A stretch of 64,000 bases of DNA from CAVXDY01 sp963721335 (GTDB lineage: Bacteria > Actinomycetota > Thermoleophilia > Miltoncostaeales > Miltoncostaeaceae). Where the stretch lies: assembly GCA_963721335.1 (NCBI GenBank), contig CAVRIV010000008.1, positions 434,001 to 498,000 on the forward strand. Reading direction: 5' to 3'. The translations under genes were made by a program, and so were the position numbers. Below the pieces are notes generated by a model, which made no database searches, had not been told where the DNA came from, and worked only from the letters and a program-made list of their open reading frames with translations. Shown here one piece after another: positions 23,050-32,447 of the stretch (positions are counted from its first letter, which is position 1; each line of letters starts with the position of its first letter).

Positions 23050-24415
23050 GCCAGAACGCCTCCGCGGCGCCGCGGCGCACCAGCGTCTCCCGCAACCCCA
23101 GCATGGCCGTGTAGGTGGGGAGGACGTAGAGGGTGCCGCCCTCGGGCGTCGCCGCCACGGCTGCGTCGAGGGCGCTGGCGGGGTCGGGGAGGACCTGGAG
23201 CCCGGCCACCTCGACCCCCGAGTAGCGCACGCGCAGGGCCAGGTCGTAGGCGCGGTCCCCCGTGAGCGTGAGGGAGGCGGCGCGGGCGAGCAGGGGCTCG
23301 TAGTCGACGTCCCAGATCCAGGAGACGTCGTTGCCGTCGGCCGTGCGGTCGTTGAGGGCGATCAGGAGGTGGGGCGGCTCGGGGTCGAGCAGGATCGTGC
23401 GGACGGTCTCGTTGGCGCCGGTGGGGTTCTTCGCCAGCAGCAGGACCAGCTCGCGCCCGTCCAGGCGCACCCGCTCCCCCCGCCCGAAGGCCGCCGGGCT
23501 GGCCTCCAGGCCGCGCGCGATGGAGGCCGGAGGGACGCCCATGGCCAGCGCCGCGGCCACCGCGGCCGTGGCGTTGTAGGCGTTGTGGACGCCCGGGAGG
23601 GCCAGCTCGGCCTCGACCGGCCCCTCGGGGGTCTCGACGCGGACCGCGATGCCGTGAACGCCCCGCAGCTCCACGCGCGTGGCGCGCACGTCGGGCGTGG
23701 GGCGGCGCGCCTCGCAGCTCGGGCAGCGCCAGTGGCCGAGGTGCCCGAGGATGACCAGGTCGTAGACCAGCGGCGCCGAGCATGCACGGCAGCGCGTGGA
23801 GTCGGCGGCGTGGGGGAGGCCCCCGGGCAGCGCCACCGACGGGTCGTCGATGCCGAACGTGAGCACGCCGGCGCGGGCGCCGCCCAGCGCCGCGATGGCG
23901 GGGTCGTCGGCGTTCAGCACCGGCGTGGACGTGGCCGGCAGCTCCGCCACCAGCCGCTCCCAGCGGTCGGCCAGCTGCTCCAGCTCCCCGTGCCGGTCGA
24001 GCTGGTCGCGGTAGAGGTTCATCAGCAGCAGCACCCGCGGAGGCAGCTGGCGGGCGACCTCCGAGAGCGCGGCCTCGTCCACCTCGAACAGGGCCGCCTG
24101 CGGGGGGTGGGCGTTCGAGCGCGGGGCCAGGAGGGCGGTCGCGACCCCCGACAGCAGGTTGGCGCCCGAGGGGTTGGAGATCAGCTCCCAGCCGGCCTCG
24201 CGGGCGCAGGACGCCACCAGGCGGGCGGTGGTGGTCTTGCCGTTGGTCGCCGAGATCAGGGCGACGCCGCCCGGCAGCTCGCTGCCGAGCTCGGCCAGCG
24301 CGTCCGGCCGCATGCGCAGCAGGATCTTGCCGGGGAGGCTGGTCCCGCCGCCGCGCCCCAGGCGCCGCGACAGGTGCCCGGCGGCGCGGGCGAGGGCGAG
24401 GGAGGCGGGCGGCAC
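23039..24415 (-). CDS. murT: Lipid II isoglutaminyl synthase, Mur ligase-like subunit
   Basis: A 458-residue Mur-ligase homologue that activates the D-Glu carboxylate of lipid II for amidation. It has the ATP loop SATNGKTTTARL near residue 53 and LFEVDEAALSEV, and between strands a zinc ribbon with CRAC and CPSC pairs near residues 227-252, which is specific to MurT. The C-terminal DUF1727 domain contains KNPTGANETVRTI and the catalytic aspartate region WIWDVDYE. GTG 24415 is chosen because a TACGAT -10 ends seven bases upstream. Works with gatD. Confidence 0.93.
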   Translation of the reverse strand: MPPASLALARAAGHLSRRLGRGGGTSLPGKILLRMRPDALAELGSELPGGVALISATNGKTTTARLVASCAREAGWELISNPSGANLLSGVATALLAPRSNAHPPQAALFEVDEAALSEVARQLPPRVLLLMNLYRDQLDRHGELEQLADRWERLVAELPATSTPVLNADDPAIAALGGARAGVLTFGIDDPSVALPGGLPHAADSTRCRACSAPLVYDLVILGHLGHWRCPSCEARRPTPDVRATRVELRGVHGIAVRVETPEGPVEAELALPGVHNAYNATAAVAAALAMGVPPASIARGLEASPAAFGRGERVRLDGRELVLLLAKNPTGANETVRTILLDPEPPHLLIALNDRTADGNDVSWIWDVDYEPLLARAASLTLTGDRAYDLALRVRYSGVEVAGLQVLPDPASALDAAVAATPEGGTLYVLPTYTAMLGLRETLVRRGAAEAFWRER

Positions 24416-24422
24416 GCGGGAG

Positions 24423-24428
24423 ATCGTA
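24423..24428 (-). promoter_or_regulatory. murT -10 box, leaderless
   Basis: Minus-strand TACGAT seven bases before the GTG at 24415. Confidence 0.5.
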
Positions 24429-24453
24429 GCGGCGGCCCGCCTCCCGGCCCCCG

Positions 24454-25109
24454 CTAGTCGCCGGCGGGCTCCCAGGTGCCGTCCGGCCGGCCCACCAGCA
24501 CCCGCGACAGATCGACCCGGAAGAGGCCGTGGTCCACGGCGCCGGGGGCGGCCGCCGCCCGCGCGGCCACCCGCTCCAGTCGGACCCCCCGGGGACCTGG
24601 AGGTCGAGGATGGCCAGGCCGTCGTCGCTGCGCCCGGGACGGCGGCGGGGCTCCAGATCGGCGAGCTCATAGGCCGCGCGGGCCGCCCCGAACGGCACGA
24701 CCGCCAGCGGGAGGACGCCCCACTCGTCGAGCGAGCCGACCAGCTTCGGCGGGTCAACCAGCACCAGGAAGCGCGCGGCCGCGTCGGCCACGAGGCGCTC
24801 GCGCACCAGCGCTCCGCCGCCCCCCTTCACCAGCAGCCCTCGGGGATCCACGGCGTCCGCGCCGTCGAAGGCCAGGTCGAGGGGATCGCGCAGGCGCTGG
24901 ATCGGGATCCCCAGCTCCCGCGCGAGCGCCGCGCTGGCGCGGGACGTGGGCACTCCGGTGCAGCGGAGCCCGGCCGCGACGCGCTCCCCCAGCGCGCGGA
25001 TGCCCGCGGCGGCGGCGCGACCGGTGCCGAGCCCGACCCGCATCCCGTCCTCCACCTGGGCCGCCGCGGCCTCGCCGGCCGCGCGCCAGGCGCGCTCGCG
25101 CTGGTCCAT
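24454..25109 (-). CDS. rpiA: Ribose-5-phosphate isomerase A (one-base frameshift)
   Basis: Interconverts ribose 5-phosphate and ribulose 5-phosphate. The first frame carries VGLGTGRAAAAGI, PTSRASAALARELGIP, DLAFDGADAVDPRGLLVKGGGGALVRERLVA with the catalytic residues, and FLVLVDPPK. At a run of six G near 24590 the frame breaks; one base is missing. The other frame continues RLERVAARAAAAPGAVDHGLF, the usual RpiA C-terminus, ending at TAG 24454. The glycine in the VGLGTGRAA loop is standard. ATG 25109 is leaderless behind a TAGCCT box. Divergent from the hydrolase at 25139. Confidence 0.87.
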
Positions 25110-25117
25110 GCGGCGGA

Positions 25118-25123
25118 AGGCTA
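25118..25123 (-). promoter_or_regulatory. rpiA -10 box, leaderless
   Basis: Minus-strand TAGCCT eight bases before the ATG at 25109. On the plus strand the same 29-bp gap must also hold the start region of the hydrolase gene (TATGCG at 25122, GACCAT at 25127). Confidence 0.5.
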
Positions 25124-25138
25124 TGCGACCATCAGCGG

Positions 25139-26056
25139 GTGCACGAGATCGCACCCGGGATCGGGATGGTCAACACGCTCCTGGGCGGGATGGAGGGCGT
25201 GACCGCGGCCTACCTGGTCTCCGGCGACGAGCCGGCGCTGGTCGACACGGGCGCCCGGACCTCGGTCCAGGCGGTGCGCGACGCCCTCGCCGCCGCGGGC
25301 GTCGGTGCCGGCGATCTGGCGTGGATCGTGCTGACCCACGTGCACCTGGACCACTGCGGAGCGACCGGGATCCTGGCACGGGCGTTCCCGCGGGCGCGGG
25401 TGGTGGTCCATCGCCGCGGCGCCCGGCATCTGTCCGAGCCCGAACGGCTGGTGGCGGGCTCGGCGGCCGTCTACGGCCCGCACTGGTCGCTGTACGGGGG
25501 GCTCGACCCCACCCCGGCCGACCGCATCACGGCCGTCGAGGGCGGCCACCGCGTGCCGATCGGGCCGGGCCGCGACCTGGTGATGCACGAGACCCTCGGC
25601 CATGCGCGGCATCACATGTCCGTGCTCGACGAGGCCTCCGGGACGGTGCTCGCGGGCGACGCCGTGGGGGTGCGCTTCCCGGGAGGCGGCCTCTACCCGG
25701 CGCTGCCGCCCCCGGACGTCGACCTCGACGCCGGGGACCGGAGCCTGGCCTTCCTCGCCACGCTTGCGCCGGCGCGCCTGTGCCCGGCCCACTTCGGCCC
25801 GGTGCCCGACCCGCAGGAGACGCTCGCCCTCGCCCGCGAGCAGCTCGCGCGCGCCGGTGAGGCGACGCGCGCGGCGGTCGCGGCCGGGGGCGGGACCGCG
25901 CGCATCGCCGCCGAGCTGGACCGCCTGCTGCCGCTCGAGCCGGCCGTGCGAGACCCGGCCGTGGTGGCGCGCTGGCGGCACCTGGGCTGGGCGGAGGCGA
26001 ACGTCGCCGGCCTCGCCGGGTGGGCGGAGAGCCTGTCGAGGGTGGAGGCCCGGTGA
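25139..26056 (+). CDS. MBL-fold metallo-hydrolase
   Basis: A 305-residue metallo-beta-lactamase-fold hydrolase. Metal ligands: HVHLDHCG near residue 67 (the HxHxDH motif), histidine in LGHARHHMSV near 156, aspartate in LAGDAVGV and histidine in CPAHFGP. The C-terminal helical tail is typical of glyoxalase II-like or quinolone-resistance-like members. The substrate cannot be told. GTG 25139; the stop overlaps the NUDIX start as GTGA. Confidence 0.88.
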   Translation: MHEIAPGIGMVNTLLGGMEGVTAAYLVSGDEPALVDTGARTSVQAVRDALAAAGVGAGDLAWIVLTHVHLDHCGATGILARAFPRARVVVHRRGARHLSEPERLVAGSAAVYGPHWSLYGGLDPTPADRITAVEGGHRVPIGPGRDLVMHETLGHARHHMSVLDEASGTVLAGDAVGVRFPGGGLYPALPPPDVDLDAGDRSLAFLATLAPARLCPAHFGPVPDPQETLALAREQLARAGEATRAAVAAGGGTARIAAELDRLLPLEPAVRDPAVVARWRHLGWAEANVAGLAGWAESLSRVEAR

Positions 26057-26727
26057 AGGACGTCGTCGTGGACCTCGCCGTGCTGACGGCGCGCGAGGAC
26101 CGTCTGAGCGCGCTCCTGGTGAGGCTTCCCGGCAGCCACTGGGCGCTCCCCTCCATCGCGGTCGGAGGCACCGCGACCCTCGAGGCCGCGGCCCTGGACG
26201 CCCTGGAGGAGCAGACGGGCGTGAGCGGCGTCACCCTCGAGCAGCTCTACACCTTCGACCGTGGCGGGGGACGGGGGGTGGGCGTCGCCTACCTGGCCCT
26301 GATCGCGGCCGAACGGCACCCGCTCGCCCCCGGTCGCGGCGTGGTCGAGGTGCGCTGGTTCCCGCTCGCGGACCTGCCCGCACTCGACGCCGACGCGGCG
26401 GAGGTGCTGGCCTACGGTCACCAGCGCCTGCGCGCCAAGGCGGCCTACGCGCCGATCGCCTTCCAGTTGCTGCCGGAGGCCTTCACCCTCGGCGACCTGC
26501 AGTCGGTGTACGAGGCGGTCCTCGGGCGCGGCCTCGACACGCGGAACTTCCGGCGCGACGTGCTGGGCGCCGGCGTGGTCGAGCCCGTCGGCCGGCTGCG
26601 CGAGGAGGGCCCCGGCCGGCCCGCCCGGCTCTACCGGTTCACCGGCGGCGAGTTCCAGGTGCTCGCGCGCGAGCGGCGCATCGCCCGGGCCATCCGTCAC
26701 CGGGGCGACGGCGGAGCGGAGTGGTAG
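26053..26727 (+). CDS. NUDIX protein with C-terminal winged helix (NrtR-like)
   Basis: A 224-residue protein with an N-terminal NUDIX fold (VDLAVLTAREDRLSALLVRLP, then WALPSIAVGG) and a C-terminal winged-helix DNA-binding domain (FTLGDLQSVYEAVLG then DTRNFRRDVLGAG). This is the architecture of NrtR/NdX regulators of NAD metabolism. The NUDIX box is degraded: the region after GTATLEAAALDALEEQTG lacks the REUXEE catalytic glutamates, as in regulators that only sense a nucleotide. Target genes are not evident here. Confidence 0.82.
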   Translation: MKDVVVDLAVLTAREDRLSALLVRLPGSHWALPSIAVGGTATLEAAALDALEEQTGVSGVTLEQLYTFDRGGGRGVGVAYLALIAAERHPLAPGRGVVEVRWFPLADLPALDADAAEVLAYGHQRLRAKAAYAPIAFQLLPEAFTLGDLQSVYEAVLGRGLDTRNFRRDVLGAGVVEPVGRLREEGPGRPARLYRFTGGEFQVLARERRIARAIRHRGDGGAEW

Positions 26728-26764
26728 CCTTGCCGCGGTTTTTCGACGGAGCGAAAGGAGCGGG

Positions 26765-27005
26765 ATGGCGCACGACAAGGGCCCCTCTGACCTTCCGGCC
26801 ACCTGGCCCTTCCGGGCCGCCGGGACGCTGCTGATCATCGCCCTCGCCTGGTTCTGCCTCGGCTTCGCGATCGAAGGACCTGGAAGCGGAGCTGGAGGGC
26901 CACATGGCGGTCTTCTGGGCGCTCCTGCTCGCCGGCGCCGTCCTGGTGATCGCGGGCGCGGCCTTCAACATCCACCGGGAGCGGCGCCGCACGCGTCAGG
27001 GGTGA
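26765..27005 (+). CDS. Small two-helix membrane protein (one-base frameshift)
   Basis: About 79 residues if one extra base near 26870 is removed. First frame: MAHDKGPSDLPATWPFRAAG, then a membrane helix TLLIIALAWFCLGFA. Second frame: SKDLEAELEGHMAVFWALLL, a second helix, then a basic tail ending at TGA 27003-27005. AAAGGAG lies just before ATG 26765. Alternatively the second helix is a separate 33-residue gene from ATG 26904. I do not recognise the family. The stop overlaps the next start as GTGA. Confidence 0.55.
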
Positions 27006-27382
27006 GCGCCGGCCCGGTCGCCGAGCGCGCCGCCCGGCTGGCGGCGACGGTGGCCTGGCTGAGCGACGCCGAGTGGAGCCGGGAGGTCGCGCGCCTGGCG
27101 GAGGACGGGTCGCTCCCCGGGCCGCCCTCGTCGCCGGACCCGCCCACGGTGGGTGAGGTGGCGCGGGAGGGCGTCGCCCTCGTCGAGAGCCTCGCGGCCG
27201 GGGGGCGCTGGGATGACGCGGGGGTGCAGGCGACGCACCTGGCGCGCTACTTCGCCCGCGAGGGGCTGCGACTCGGGCCGATCACGGCGGACGCCTTCGA
27301 CGGCCTTCGCGCGGCCGCCCTCGCACGCGACCCGGACGAGCTGGCCGACTTCGTCGAGCTCCTGCGGGAGATGTTCCCGTGA
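27002..27382 (+). CDS. Hypothetical helical protein
   Basis: A 126-residue soluble, mostly helical protein; I do not recognise it. It has no signal peptide or metal motifs. Features: VAWLSDAEWSREVARLAEDG at the start, a Pro-rich turn, a segment WDDAGVQATHLARYFAREGL, and a C-terminal helix FVELLREMF. GTG 27002 overlaps the upstream stop and its own TGA overlaps the yqgE start GTG, so it is embedded in a tightly coupled operon. Confidence 0.65.
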   Translation: MSAGPVAERAARLAATVAWLSDAEWSREVARLAEDGSLPGPPSSPDPPTVGEVAREGVALVESLAAGGRWDDAGVQATHLARYFAREGLRLGPITADAFDGLRAAALARDPDELADFVELLREMFP

Positions 27383-27943
27383 CCGACCCGGCGCCTCGAG
27401 AGCCGCCGCGGCCGCCTGCTGGTGGCGGCGCCCGCCATGGTGGACCCGAGCTTCCGCCGCGCCGTCGTCCTGATGCTGGAGCACTCCCCCGAGGGGGCTC
27501 TGGGCCTCGTGCTCAACCGTCCGACGCCGCTGGTGGCCCGGGAGGCCCTCCCGCGCGACCTGGCCGAGGCGCTCCCCGCGGCTGAGCGCGTGTACGAGGG
27601 CGGCCCCGTCCAACCCGAGGCCGTGATCGTGCTCGCGGACTTCGCCGATCCCTCACGGGCGGCGTCGATCGCCTTCGACAGCGTGGGCGTGGTCGATCCC
27701 CAGCACCCGGCCGAGACCCTGGGAGCGGAGGTGCGCTCCATCCGGGCCTTCGGGGGCTACGCCGGATGGGCGGGCGGCCAGCTCGAGCAGGAGATCGCCG
27801 AGGAGGCCTGGATCGACTCGGAGTCGCGGTCCGAGGACGTGTTCACCGACGCGCCCGAGCGGCTCTGGAGCGGGGTGCTCGAGCGCAAGGGCGGCGCCTG
27901 GCGCCTGATCGCCCGCATGCCCGACGATCCCACCCGCAACTGA
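27379..27943 (+). CDS. YqgE/AlgH family protein (frameshift near start)
   Basis: About 187 residues of the YqgE/AlgH (UPF0301) family, function unsettled. The body is clear: LLVAAPAMVDPSFRRAVVLM, LEHSPEGALGLVLNRPTPL, VYEGGPVQPEAVIVLA and GYAGWAGGQLEQEI. The family N-terminus SRRGRLLVA lies upstream of the first start in that frame (GTG 27422). GTG 27379, overlapping the previous stop as GTGA, would supply MTDPAPRE if one extra base between 27398 and 27415 is removed. If that is not accepted, the start is 27422. Confidence 0.85.
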
Positions 27944-29205
27944 TCCGGCTTCGACGGCCCCACTACGCATGGGTGGTCGCCGGCGCGGCCTTCCTGACGC
28001 TGCTGGTGGGGTCGGGGCTGCGCTCGATGCCCACGGTGATGATCGACCCGCTCGGCGACGAGTTCGGCTGGCGGGTGGACCAGATCTCGCTGGCCATCGC
28101 GGTCAACCTCGTGCTCTTCGGCCTGATGGCGCCCTTCTCGGCCGCCCTGATGGAGCGCTTCGGCGTTCGCCCCGTGGTCGGGGTGGCGCTCGGCGCCGTG
28201 GCGGTGGCCTCCGCGGCGACCGTCTGGATGAACGCCCTCTGGCAGCTGGACCTGCTGTGGGGCCTCGTGATCGGGGCGGCCACGGGATGCCTGGCCACGC
28301 CGCTCGCGGCGATCGTGGCCACGCGATGGTTCGTCACCCGGCGCGGCCTGGTGACCGGCCTGCTCTCGTCGGCCTACGCGGCCGGGCAGCTCGTGTTCCT
28401 GCCCCTGCTGGCGCTGGTCACGCGCGAGGCGGGGTGGCGCTGGGCCGCGGGGATCGTGGCGCTGGTCGCGGCGGTCGCCGTGCCCCTCGCCGTGAGCCTG
28501 CTGCGCGAGCGGCCCGCGGACCTCGGCCTGCCGCCCTTCGGAGGATCGGTGATCGAGGTCGCCCCGCCCCTCGCCAACCCGTTCGCCGCGACGGTCCAGG
28601 GGCTCGCCCTGGGGCTCCGGTCGCGCACGTTCTGGATCCTCGCCGGCACCTTCTTCATCTGCGGAGCCACCACGGTGGGGGTGATCGGGACCCACCTCAT
28701 CCCGGCGGCGCACGACCACGGCATCGGCGCGGTGACCGCCGCGAGCCTCCTCGCCGTGATCGGCGTGTTCGACATCGTCGGCACCACGCTCTCCGGCTGG
28801 CTCACCGACCGCTGGGACCCGCGGCAGCTCCTGTTCGCGTTCTACGCCCTGCGGGGGCTCTCGCTGTTCTTCCTGCCCTACGTCCTGGGCTCCAGCTCCG
28901 TGGGCATGGCGGCGTTCGTGGTCGTCTACGGCCTGGACTGGGTCGCGACCGTGCCGCCCACCGTCGCGCTGACGGTGGAGGCCTTCGGGCGCGACCGCGC
29001 GGGCGTGGTCTTCGGCTGGATCTTCGCCGCGCACCAGCTGGGGGCCGCGACCGCGGCATGGGCCACCGGCGCCGTCCGCACGGCCGCCGACTCCTACCAG
29101 CCGGCCTTCATGGGAGCGGGCGTCCTGGGCGTGCTGGCCGCCCTGCTGATCCTGGGGGTGGGCGCCGCGCGGCGGCCGGGGGTGCCGGCCGCCGAGGCGG
29201 TGTGA
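27940..29205 (+). CDS. MFS transporter, CTG start
   Basis: A 421-residue major facilitator with about 12 membrane helices. The opening RRPHYAWVVAGAAFLTLLVG resembles the OFA (oxalate/formate-like) and monocarboxylate branch; the loop RFGVRPVVGVALGA after helix 2 carries the MFS signature, and GWLTDRWDPRQLLFAFY repeats it in the second half. The substrate is unknown. The start is CTG 27940, overlapping the yqgE TGA as CTGA; the first ordinary in-frame start (GTG at about 27973) would remove the conserved HYAW region. Convergent with rpoD, one base apart. Confidence 0.87.
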   Translation: MIRLRRPHYAWVVAGAAFLTLLVGSGLRSMPTVMIDPLGDEFGWRVDQISLAIAVNLVLFGLMAPFSAALMERFGVRPVVGVALGAVAVASAATVWMNALWQLDLLWGLVIGAATGCLATPLAAIVATRWFVTRRGLVTGLLSSAYAAGQLVFLPLLALVTREAGWRWAAGIVALVAAVAVPLAVSLLRERPADLGLPPFGGSVIEVAPPLANPFAATVQGLALGLRSRTFWILAGTFFICGATTVGVIGTHLIPAAHDHGIGAVTAASLLAVIGVFDIVGTTLSGWLTDRWDPRQLLFAFYALRGLSLFFLPYVLGSSSVGMAAFVVVYGLDWVATVPPTVALTVEAFGRDRAGVVFGWIFAAHQLGAATAAWATGAVRTAADSYQPAFMGAGVLGVLAALLILGVGAARRPGVPAAEAV

Positions 29206-29206
29206 G

Positions 29207-30289
<1,083 letters not shown>

Positions 30290-30478
30290 CCGCCTCCCGT
30301 TCCCACGTGGTCTATCCGGGCCGTGTCGAAACGCCGCCGAGAGGGCAGCGGGGGCTTTTCGGCACATGGCCCCCACGGCGGGCGACCGATCGACGCCGAG
30401 TGCCGTCTCACGCGAGGTGCGCGATGGCGCGCTGGATGCGCACCGTTCATGGCCTCGGCCGCGAACGGCCAGCCCGAG

Positions 30479-30507
30479 ACTATGTTGCGCTCCGCCGTTG
30501 GCGTCAA
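30479..30507 (-). promoter_or_regulatory. rpoD promoter
   Basis: Minus strand: TTGACG (30507-30502), 17-base spacer, CATAGT (30484-30479). Transcription would start near 30472, giving a leader of about 180 bases (30290-30472) with GC-rich inverted repeats but no recognised riboswitch. Confidence 0.6.
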
Positions 30508-30550
30508 GGGCGTTGTGTCCCTGGGGACGTGCCGATCGCCACTGCCGGGC

Positions 30551-31615
30551 CTACTGATAGCCGCAAACCGGCCACGGCGCGGGGCCGCTCTGGGCGTAGA
30601 GGATGGCGGCTCGCCGGTCCTGCTCCTCCTCGGGGGCCTCGGCGGGGTTGCCCTGGCCGCCCACCCCCTGCCAGGTGCCCAGCGAGAACTGGTACTTGCC
30701 GAAATAGAGGCCGTTCGACGAGACCGCGCGCGGGTTTCCGCCGGACTCGCACTGGGCGATGCGCTCGAGCGCCGCGGCGACCGACGTTCCGGGGGTGGAG
30801 GTCGTGGCCTCCGGGGCCGCGGCCGGGGCGCTCGGTGCCGGAGCCGCCGGAGCGGTCCCCGGATCGGCCCGGCGCAGCAGGGCCACCTCGGCGCGGTCGC
30901 CGGCCGCCTCCACCGCCCTGCGGCTGGCGCGCCGGGCCGCCGCGCTCCGCGATTGCCGGGCCAGCAGGCCGTCGAGGCTGGCGCGGGCGCGGTCGAGCAC
31001 GGCCCGCCGGTCGCTCAGCAGGCTCTGAAGCTCGGCCATCCGGGACGCGGCCGCGGCCAGGTTGTCCTCGGCCTCCTCGCGGCTCGTCCGCAGCTCCGAC
31101 CCGAGGCGGGTGAGCCGGTCGCGGTTGAGCTCCAGGCTCGAGACGATCGCGGCGTCGGCGTCGCCGATGGCCTCCAGGGCGCCCTGGGCCTGGATCGCGT
31201 CCGAGAGGCCGCCGGAGGTGAGGAGCACCTCCACGAGGCTCGGCGGCGGCTCCCCGGTGTAGATCGCCACCAGGCGGTCGGAGAGGCGCTGGACGGCGAC
31301 GGCGTGGGCGGCCCGGGTCTCGCGCAGCGAGACGACCGTCTCCGCGATGCGCTCCCGCAGGTCGGCGACGCGGCGCTGCGCCTCGGCGTGCGCGCCGGCG
31401 GCGGCCGACGCCTGCTGGTCGATGCCGGTCAGCTCGGCCTCGAGCGCCCGAACCTGGCCGCGCTGGGCGTCGACGACCTCCGGGCTCGGGGCCGCCTGCA
31501 GGCCGAGGGCCCACCAGGCGCCGAGGCCGAGCGTCAAAGCCGTCGCGGCCATCACGCCGCGTCTGCCGATTCGAGGCAGCCGACATGAGCCGTGCAGGAG
31601 ATGACGGTTCATCAC
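30551..31615 (-). CDS. Coiled-coil cell-wall hydrolase with Rpf-like transglycosylase domain
   Basis: A 354-residue exported protein. A signal anchor lies near residues 20-42 (GVMAATALTLGLGAWWALG), followed by about 200 residues of coiled coil (LEAELTGIDQQASAAAGAH onward, PcsB/RipA-like), a Pro/Ala linker and a C-terminal resuscitation-promoting-factor lysozyme domain: IAQCESGGNPRAV with the catalytic glutamate, NGLYFGKYQFSLGTWQGVGG. Rpf proteins cleave peptidoglycan and wake dormant cells in actinobacteria. The coiled coil may hold the enzyme in check, as in RipA. Start GTG 31615 or ATG 31612. A TACGGT -10 lies at 31672-31667. Confidence 0.88.
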   Translation of the reverse strand: MMNRHLLHGSCRLPRIGRRGVMAATALTLGLGAWWALGLQAAPSPEVVDAQRGQVRALEAELTGIDQQASAAAGAHAEAQRRVADLRERIAETVVSLRETRAAHAVAVQRLSDRLVAIYTGEPPPSLVEVLLTSGGLSDAIQAQGALEAIGDADAAIVSSLELNRDRLTRLGSELRTSREEAEDNLAAAASRMAELQSLLSDRRAVLDRARASLDGLLARQSRSAAARRASRRAVEAAGDRAEVALLRRADPGTAPAAPAPSAPAAAPEATTSTPGTSVAAALERIAQCESGGNPRAVSSNGLYFGKYQFSLGTWQGVGGQGNPAEAPEEEQDRRAAILYAQSGPAPWPVCGYQ

Positions 31616-31714
31616 AGAATGGACACTGATCGGTCTCGTGCCGGAGCACGGGGCCGAAGCCGGGGCACCGTACCACGGGGTCCGCAGGGGACGCGACCCG
31701 CGCCCGCCACCGTG

Positions 31715-32447
31715 TCAGGGGAGCTCGGTGCGCACCATCCGGCGCGCGGCGGCCCAGATCGCCACGGCGCTCACGATCCCGAGCACGATGACCGCGACCA
31801 CGGCCGAGACGCCGGGGGCGTTCACGTCGATCACGCCCTCGACCGCGATCGCCCGCCCGTACGCGGCGATGGAGAAGCGGTCCGCGGACGCCGCGAAGGT
31901 GGCGATCGAGCCCTCCCAGAGCAGGATGTAGAGGACGCCGATGACCACCGGCCGGCGGATCGCCAGCGACAGCCACGCCGCGGCCGCGCAGTAGCAGAAG
32001 GCCGAGAGGGCCACCGCCACGAGCGGCCACAGGAGCAGCGAGGCGGAGGCGTCCGAGCCCAGGGCCACGATCCCGGAGATCAGCGCCGACGGCACGAGCA
32101 GGGCCATGCTCGCGGTCCAGGATGCCATCACCTTGGTCAGCACCAGGCCGGCGCGGGGGAGGGGGGTGGCCGCGAGGTAGAGGATGGTGCCGTCCTCGCG
32201 CTCGTCGCCGATCGCGCTGGCGCCGATGACCACCGCCACGAACGCGGTCACCGTGGGCAGCAGAAGGCGCTGCACCAGCCGCGCCCAGAAGAGCTCGGGA
32301 GCGAGGTCGCCGGCGGCGGCGAAGACGAGGGCCGCGATGACCGGCAGGGTGGCCAGGAGCCCCAGCGACGAGCGCCTTCTTTCCGCCCAGCAGGCTTCGC
32401 AGCGTGAGCCCGAAGACCGGCATGCTCACCGTGGGCGCCGAGATCAC
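31715..32447 (-). CDS. ABC-2 type permease (one-base frameshift)
   Basis: About 244 residues. GTG 32447 overlaps the upstream ATPase stop as GTGA and opens MISAPTVSMPVFGLTLRSLL. Near 32370 one extra base shifts the frame; the rest reads LGLLATLPVIAALVF, then GASAIGDEREDGTILYLAA, the hallmark loop of ABC-2 permeases, and six membrane helices. It pairs with the ATPase at 32444. The exported substrate is unknown. Confidence 0.82.

Noticed and set aside
31600..31700. Possible zinc-ribbon peptide (CPFCD-like) read on the minus strand upstream of the Rpf gene
   Set aside because: It lies in the promoter region, has no start codon of its own and no supporting context.
31616..31714. c-di-AMP (ydaO) riboswitch before the Rpf-like gene, as in other actinobacteria
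   Set aside because: The conserved sequence blocks of that riboswitch were not found in the leader, which is only about 45 bases from the likely -10 box.
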